Below, piece by piece: positions 6,059 through 8,113 of a DNA stretch of 8,113 nucleotides. The position numbers were made by a program, and so were the translations under genes. The notes beneath the pieces were generated by a model. The model searched no databases and was not told where the DNA came from. It worked only from the letters and a program-made list of their open reading frames with translations. The stretch is taken from assembly GCA_947367725.1 (NCBI GenBank), contig CANBFZ010000068.1:1-8113 (forward strand). The letters run 5' to 3'. Source of the DNA: an uncultured Eubacterium sp. (GTDB taxonomy: Bacteria > Bacillota > Clostridia > Peptostreptococcales > Anaerovoracaceae). The number at the start of each line of letters is the position of its first letter. The stretch's first letter is position 1.

Positions 6059-6066
6059 AAAGGAGG
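6059..6066 (+). promoter_or_regulatory. Strong ribosome site supporting a TTG start
   Basis: AAAGGAGG lies 5 nt before TTG 6072. The strong site and the conserved protein start make the TTG the likely initiator. A rare start codon on a repressor gene could keep its level low compared with the downstream transporter genes (inference). Confidence 0.7.
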
Positions 6067-6071
6067 ACGCT

Positions 6072-6443
6072 TTGGATATTATTATCAGCAATGCCAATCA
6101 AAAGCCGATTTACGAACAGATTTACACGCAGATGAAACAGCACATTATTGCCGGTACGCTGGCAGAAGGAGACGCCCTCCCTTCCATTCGATCGCTGGCA
6201 AAAGATCTCAGAATTAGTGTGATTACCACCAAGCGGGCGTACGATGAATTAGAACAAGAGGGGTTTATCTATACAGTGGGAGGGAAAGGCTGTTTTGTTG
6301 CCGAACAGAACAAGGCGTTAATCCGTGAAACCTATCTGAAACAAATTGAAGCAAAAATGTTAGAGATTTTACAGCTGGGAGAAACCTGCGGCTTAAGTGC
6401 GGAGGAATTATCAGAAATGTTGATGCTGTTAAAGGAGGAGTAG
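6072..6443 (+). CDS. YtrA-type GntR family transcriptional regulator
   Basis: This short GntR protein of 123 residues consists of a winged helix-turn-helix (about 8-78) with KPIYEQIYTQMKQHIIAG (11-28), LPSIRSLAKDLRIS (36-49) and TTKRAYDELEQEGFI (52-66). A helical tail of about 40 residues follows, as expected for the YtrA subgroup, which lacks a large effector domain. The start is TTG at 6072: AAAGGAGG (6059-6066) sits 5 nt upstream, the translation begins MDIIISNANQKPIYEQ as in relatives, and no suitable ATG lies nearby. The gene is 4 bp from the ABC ATPase gene and heads a three-gene unit. Members of this group usually repress their own ABC transporter operon and respond to cell-envelope-active compounds or other cues. 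The specific signal here is unknown. Confidence 0.92.
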   Translation: MDIIISNANQKPIYEQIYTQMKQHIIAGTLAEGDALPSIRSLAKDLRISVITTKRAYDELEQEGFIYTVGGKGCFVAEQNKALIRETYLKQIEAKMLEILQLGETCGLSAEELSEMLMLLKEE

Positions 6444-6447
6444 AGAG

Positions 6448-7332
6448 ATGCAGTATGAAAATAGAACGGTGAAGGGAGACGACAGTGCAATTACATTGTC
6501 CCATGTGACGAAACACTTTGAAGGATTTTGTCTGCAAGATGTTTCCTTTACGTTGCCCAAAGGATGTGTGCTGGGATTGATTGGTGAAAACGGCGCCGGA
6601 AAGAGTACCGTCATTCACTTACTGATGAATGCCTTGCAACGAGATAGCGGGACGATTACTGTACTTGGTATGAACAATGAAGACGGGGGATTTTCAGAAC
6701 TGAAAGAGGAGATCGGGGTGGTATTGGACGAAGCCAATTTTCCAAGTGTGATCAACGTCAAAGATGTGAACAAAATCATGAAAAACACTTACCGCAGATG
6801 GGATAGTGAAACATTTTTTTCCTATATTGCGAAATTTGATTTGCCGCAGCATAAGGCGTTTAAATCTTTTTCCAGAGGGATGAAAATGAAGCTGGCCATT
6901 GCAGTGGCGCTTTCTCATGACCCAAAGCTTCTGGTTCTGGATGAAGCGACCGGTGGACTGGATCCCATTGTGCGGGATGAAATTCTCGATATTTTTTACG
7001 ACTTTACCAGGGATCCGCAGCATTCTATTCTGGTTTCTTCCCATATTCTCAGCGACCTGGAGAAACTTTGTGATTACATCGCGTTTATCCACAAAGGAAA
7101 GCTGCTGTTCTGCAGCGAAAAGGATGCGCTGTTAGAAACGTATGGCATTTTACGGTGTACCAGTGCACAGTTTGCAGATGTGCCTAAAGAGGCGGTATAT
7201 GGCGTGCGGAGAAGCCAGTACGGCGTGGATTGCCTTTTGAAGCGGGCGCTGGTAAACGAGGCATTTTCGCTGGAAAAGGCTTCGATTGAAGATATCATGC
7301 TGTATATGGTGAAGGGGGAAACGAGATGTTAA
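6448..7332 (+). CDS. ABC transporter ATP-binding protein, YtrB/BcrA-like
   Basis: This 294-residue ATPase has Walker A GENGAGKST (46-54), signature FSRGMKMKL (141-149), Walker B LLVLDEA (161-167), D-loop GGLDP (169-173) and the switch histidine H199 in SSHIL. The signature sequence SRGMK in place of SGGQ is typical of ATPases that pair with YtrC-type or bacitracin/lantibiotic-type permeases. The position usually held by the Q-loop glutamine reads VLDEANF (92-98), as often seen in this branch. About 75 residues follow the nucleotide-binding domain. It would power export or membrane extraction at the inner face of the membrane together with the next gene's product. AAAGGAGG (6431-6438) lies 9 nt before the ATG, and the gene's last 7 bp overlap the permease gene. 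Substrate is unknown; a peptide, antibiotic or lipid-linked compound is possible. Confidence 0.94.
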   Translation: MQYENRTVKGDDSAITLSHVTKHFEGFCLQDVSFTLPKGCVLGLIGENGAGKSTVIHLLMNALQRDSGTITVLGMNNEDGGFSELKEEIGVVLDEANFPSVINVKDVNKIMKNTYRRWDSETFFSYIAKFDLPQHKAFKSFSRGMKMKLAIAVALSHDPKLLVLDEATGGLDPIVRDEILDIFYDFTRDPQHSILVSSHILSDLEKLCDYIAFIHKGKLLFCSEKDALLETYGILRCTSAQFADVPKEAVYGVRRSQYGVDCLLKRALVNEAFSLEKASIEDIMLYMVKGETRC

Positions 7333-7934
7333 AAGGACTTGTCGTGAAAGATATCTATGTGCTGGGGAAACAACTGAAACTGTTTTATCTGATTATGATC
7401 GGATTTGCAATCTATGGGAATCCGTTTACCAGTGGTTTTGCGCTGATGTATATGACCATGCTGCCCATTACAGCGCTGGCATTTGATGAGCAGTGCAAAT
7501 GGAATACGTACGCACAGATGATGCCGTACAAAGTGCGGGATATCGTGTTGTGCAAGTACGTCATCGGTTTTGTTGGCGCAGTGATGATCGGACTTATTGA
7601 AGCAGCGGCTGTGGTGGTAAGGGCATGGCTGCAGGGAGATGCGCTATCACAGATTCCGGAGCAGTTGACGATCATTTTGCTGTTCTTTTACAGCAGTTTG
7701 GTGTTGCTGTCGATCAATCTGCCGCTTCTATTCAGATTGGGTGCAGAAAAAGGAAGAATCGTGTATTTGCTTGTGACTGTGGTGCTTGCCATGACGGTGG
7801 TGCAAAGTCTGGACTTGGGGATCTGGTCTCTAAACCCGGTCGTATATCCAGCGGCAGGTACAGTGATTACTGCTTTCACCCTGACGATTTCGGTTGCGCT
7901 CTCTATGGCGCTCTACAGAAAGAAATATCGATAA
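7326..7934 (+). CDS. ABC-2 type transporter permease, six predicted membrane helices
   Basis: This hydrophobic 202-residue protein has about six membrane segments, near residues 17-32, 36-52, 78-98, 113-137, 143-160 and 172-196. It begins MLKGLVVKDIYVLGKQLK, the usual cytosolic lead-in of the ABC-2 membrane protein group found beside YtrA-type regulators. Between helices 2 and 3 lies DEQCKWNTYAQMMPYKVRD (54-72), matching that group's conserved loop (acidic residue, KW, Y, P, RDIV). Its start overlaps the ATPase stop by 7 bp, and AAGGGGG (7312-7318) gives a ribosome site at 7 nt, so synthesis is coupled. With one half-size permease, a homodimer with two ATPases is the simplest assembly (inference). 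The transported compound is not known. Confidence 0.88.
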   Translation: MLKGLVVKDIYVLGKQLKLFYLIMIGFAIYGNPFTSGFALMYMTMLPITALAFDEQCKWNTYAQMMPYKVRDIVLCKYVIGFVGAVMIGLIEAAAVVVRAWLQGDALSQIPEQLTIILLFFYSSLVLLSINLPLLFRLGAEKGRIVYLLVTVVLAMTVVQSLDLGIWSLNPVVYPAAGTVITAFTLTISVALSMALYRKKYR

Positions 7935-7947
7935 AAATAAAGCAGAA

Positions 7948-7977
7948 AGAGATTTGCCTGGTGCAGGTCTCTTTTTT
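7948..7977 (+). terminator. Intrinsic terminator of the GntR/ABC operon
   Basis: AGAGATTTGC (7948-7957) pairs with GCAGGTCTCT (7963-7972) as a 10-bp stem with two G-U pairs and a CTGGT loop. The stem is followed by a T run through 7977. It lies 13 bp after the permease stop codon and closes the three-gene unit. Confidence 0.87.
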
Positions 7978-7988
7978 GATGGTTGCTT

Positions 7989-8050
7989 TTCTTAAAAATT
8001 CTTAAATTATGCTGCTTTCCCTATATTTTTTTGGCGGAACAGTATAAAAT
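7989..8050 (+). promoter_or_regulatory. Candidate promoter region with a direct repeat before the response-regulator gene
   Basis: TTCTTAAA occurs exactly twice, at 7989-7996 and 7999-8006, with a 10-bp period. A -10-like TATAAA/TAAAAT lies at 8043-8050, about 36 bp further on. No good -35 box is found at normal spacing, so the promoter may need an activator. Direct repeats of about one helical turn upstream of a weak promoter are typical of OmpR/PhoB-type activation. Self-activation by the following gene is speculation. Confidence 0.4.
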
Positions 8051-8083
8051 AGAAGCTACAGAAGGGAAGAGAAAGGACATTTT

Positions 8084-8113
8084 ATGATGCAATACAAGAT
8101 TTTAGTTGTGGAC
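8084..8113 (+). CDS. Start of a probable two-component response regulator, cut by window edge
   Basis: Only ten codons are visible: MMQYKILVVD. KILVVD is the classic first beta strand of a receiver domain, with the acidic pair that binds Mg2+ beginning at the last visible residue. AAAGGA (8072-8077) lies 6 nt before ATG 8084; the adjacent ATG at 8087 is an equal alternative. The gene lies downstream of its own promoter-like region and past a terminator, so it belongs to a new unit. A sensor kinase further right would be expected. With ten residues the call rests on motif resemblance only. Confidence 0.6.
   Translation, partial: MMQYKILVVD

Noticed and set aside
7625..8005. A 126-residue plus-strand open frame overlapping the permease end and the terminator
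   Set aside because: It lies in another frame of the permease gene and runs through the intrinsic terminator, so it is a shadow frame.

Overview
The window reads as a catabolic locus of a low-to-mid GC Bacillota, probably a clostridial relative. This is inferred from strong AGGAGG-type ribosome binding sites before almost every gene, tightly packed genes, a YtrA-type GntR/ABC cassette, and A/T-rich promoters with consensus-like -35/-10 boxes. No rRNA, tRNA, CRISPR array, insertion sequence or phage gene was seen.

Positions 1-3808 (minus strand) hold one operon, read right to left. It encodes an allantoinase/hydantoinase-type cyclic amidohydrolase, an Asp/Glu/hydantoin (allantoin) racemase, an M20-family allantoate amidohydrolase/N-carbamoyl-amino-acid hydrolase, and the first 190 codons of a TRZ/ATZ-type amidohydrolase (a deaminase by family) that runs off the left edge. 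Genes are separated by 9 bp or overlap by 16 and 11 bp. The first three activities form a logical chain: racemise the cyclic ureide, open the ring, then remove the carbamoyl or ureido group. This fits either allantoin (purine) breakdown or hydantoin-to-amino-acid conversion.

Positions 3809-4073 are the divergent control region. It contains an exact 14-bp direct repeat with a 21-bp period, immediately upstream of a good extended -10 promoter for the rightward genes.

Positions 4074-5879 (plus strand) encode a YheO/DauR-type regulator (PAS-like sensor plus C-terminal HTH), followed 9 bp later by a PLP enzyme of the alpha-oxoamine synthase family (relatives are BioF and Kbl). The regulator is the obvious candidate to control both divergent units. 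The PLP enzyme is the unexpected member, since no known allantoin or hydantoin pathway needs one. A long near-perfect hairpin at 5893-5952 ends this unit.

Positions 6008-7977 (plus strand) form an independent module: a promoter overlapped by a perfect 14-bp palindrome, a short YtrA-type GntR repressor with a TTG start, an ABC ATPase and a six-helix ABC-2 type permease, closed by an intrinsic terminator. A new transcription unit then starts near the right edge; its first codons (from 8084) look like a response regulator.
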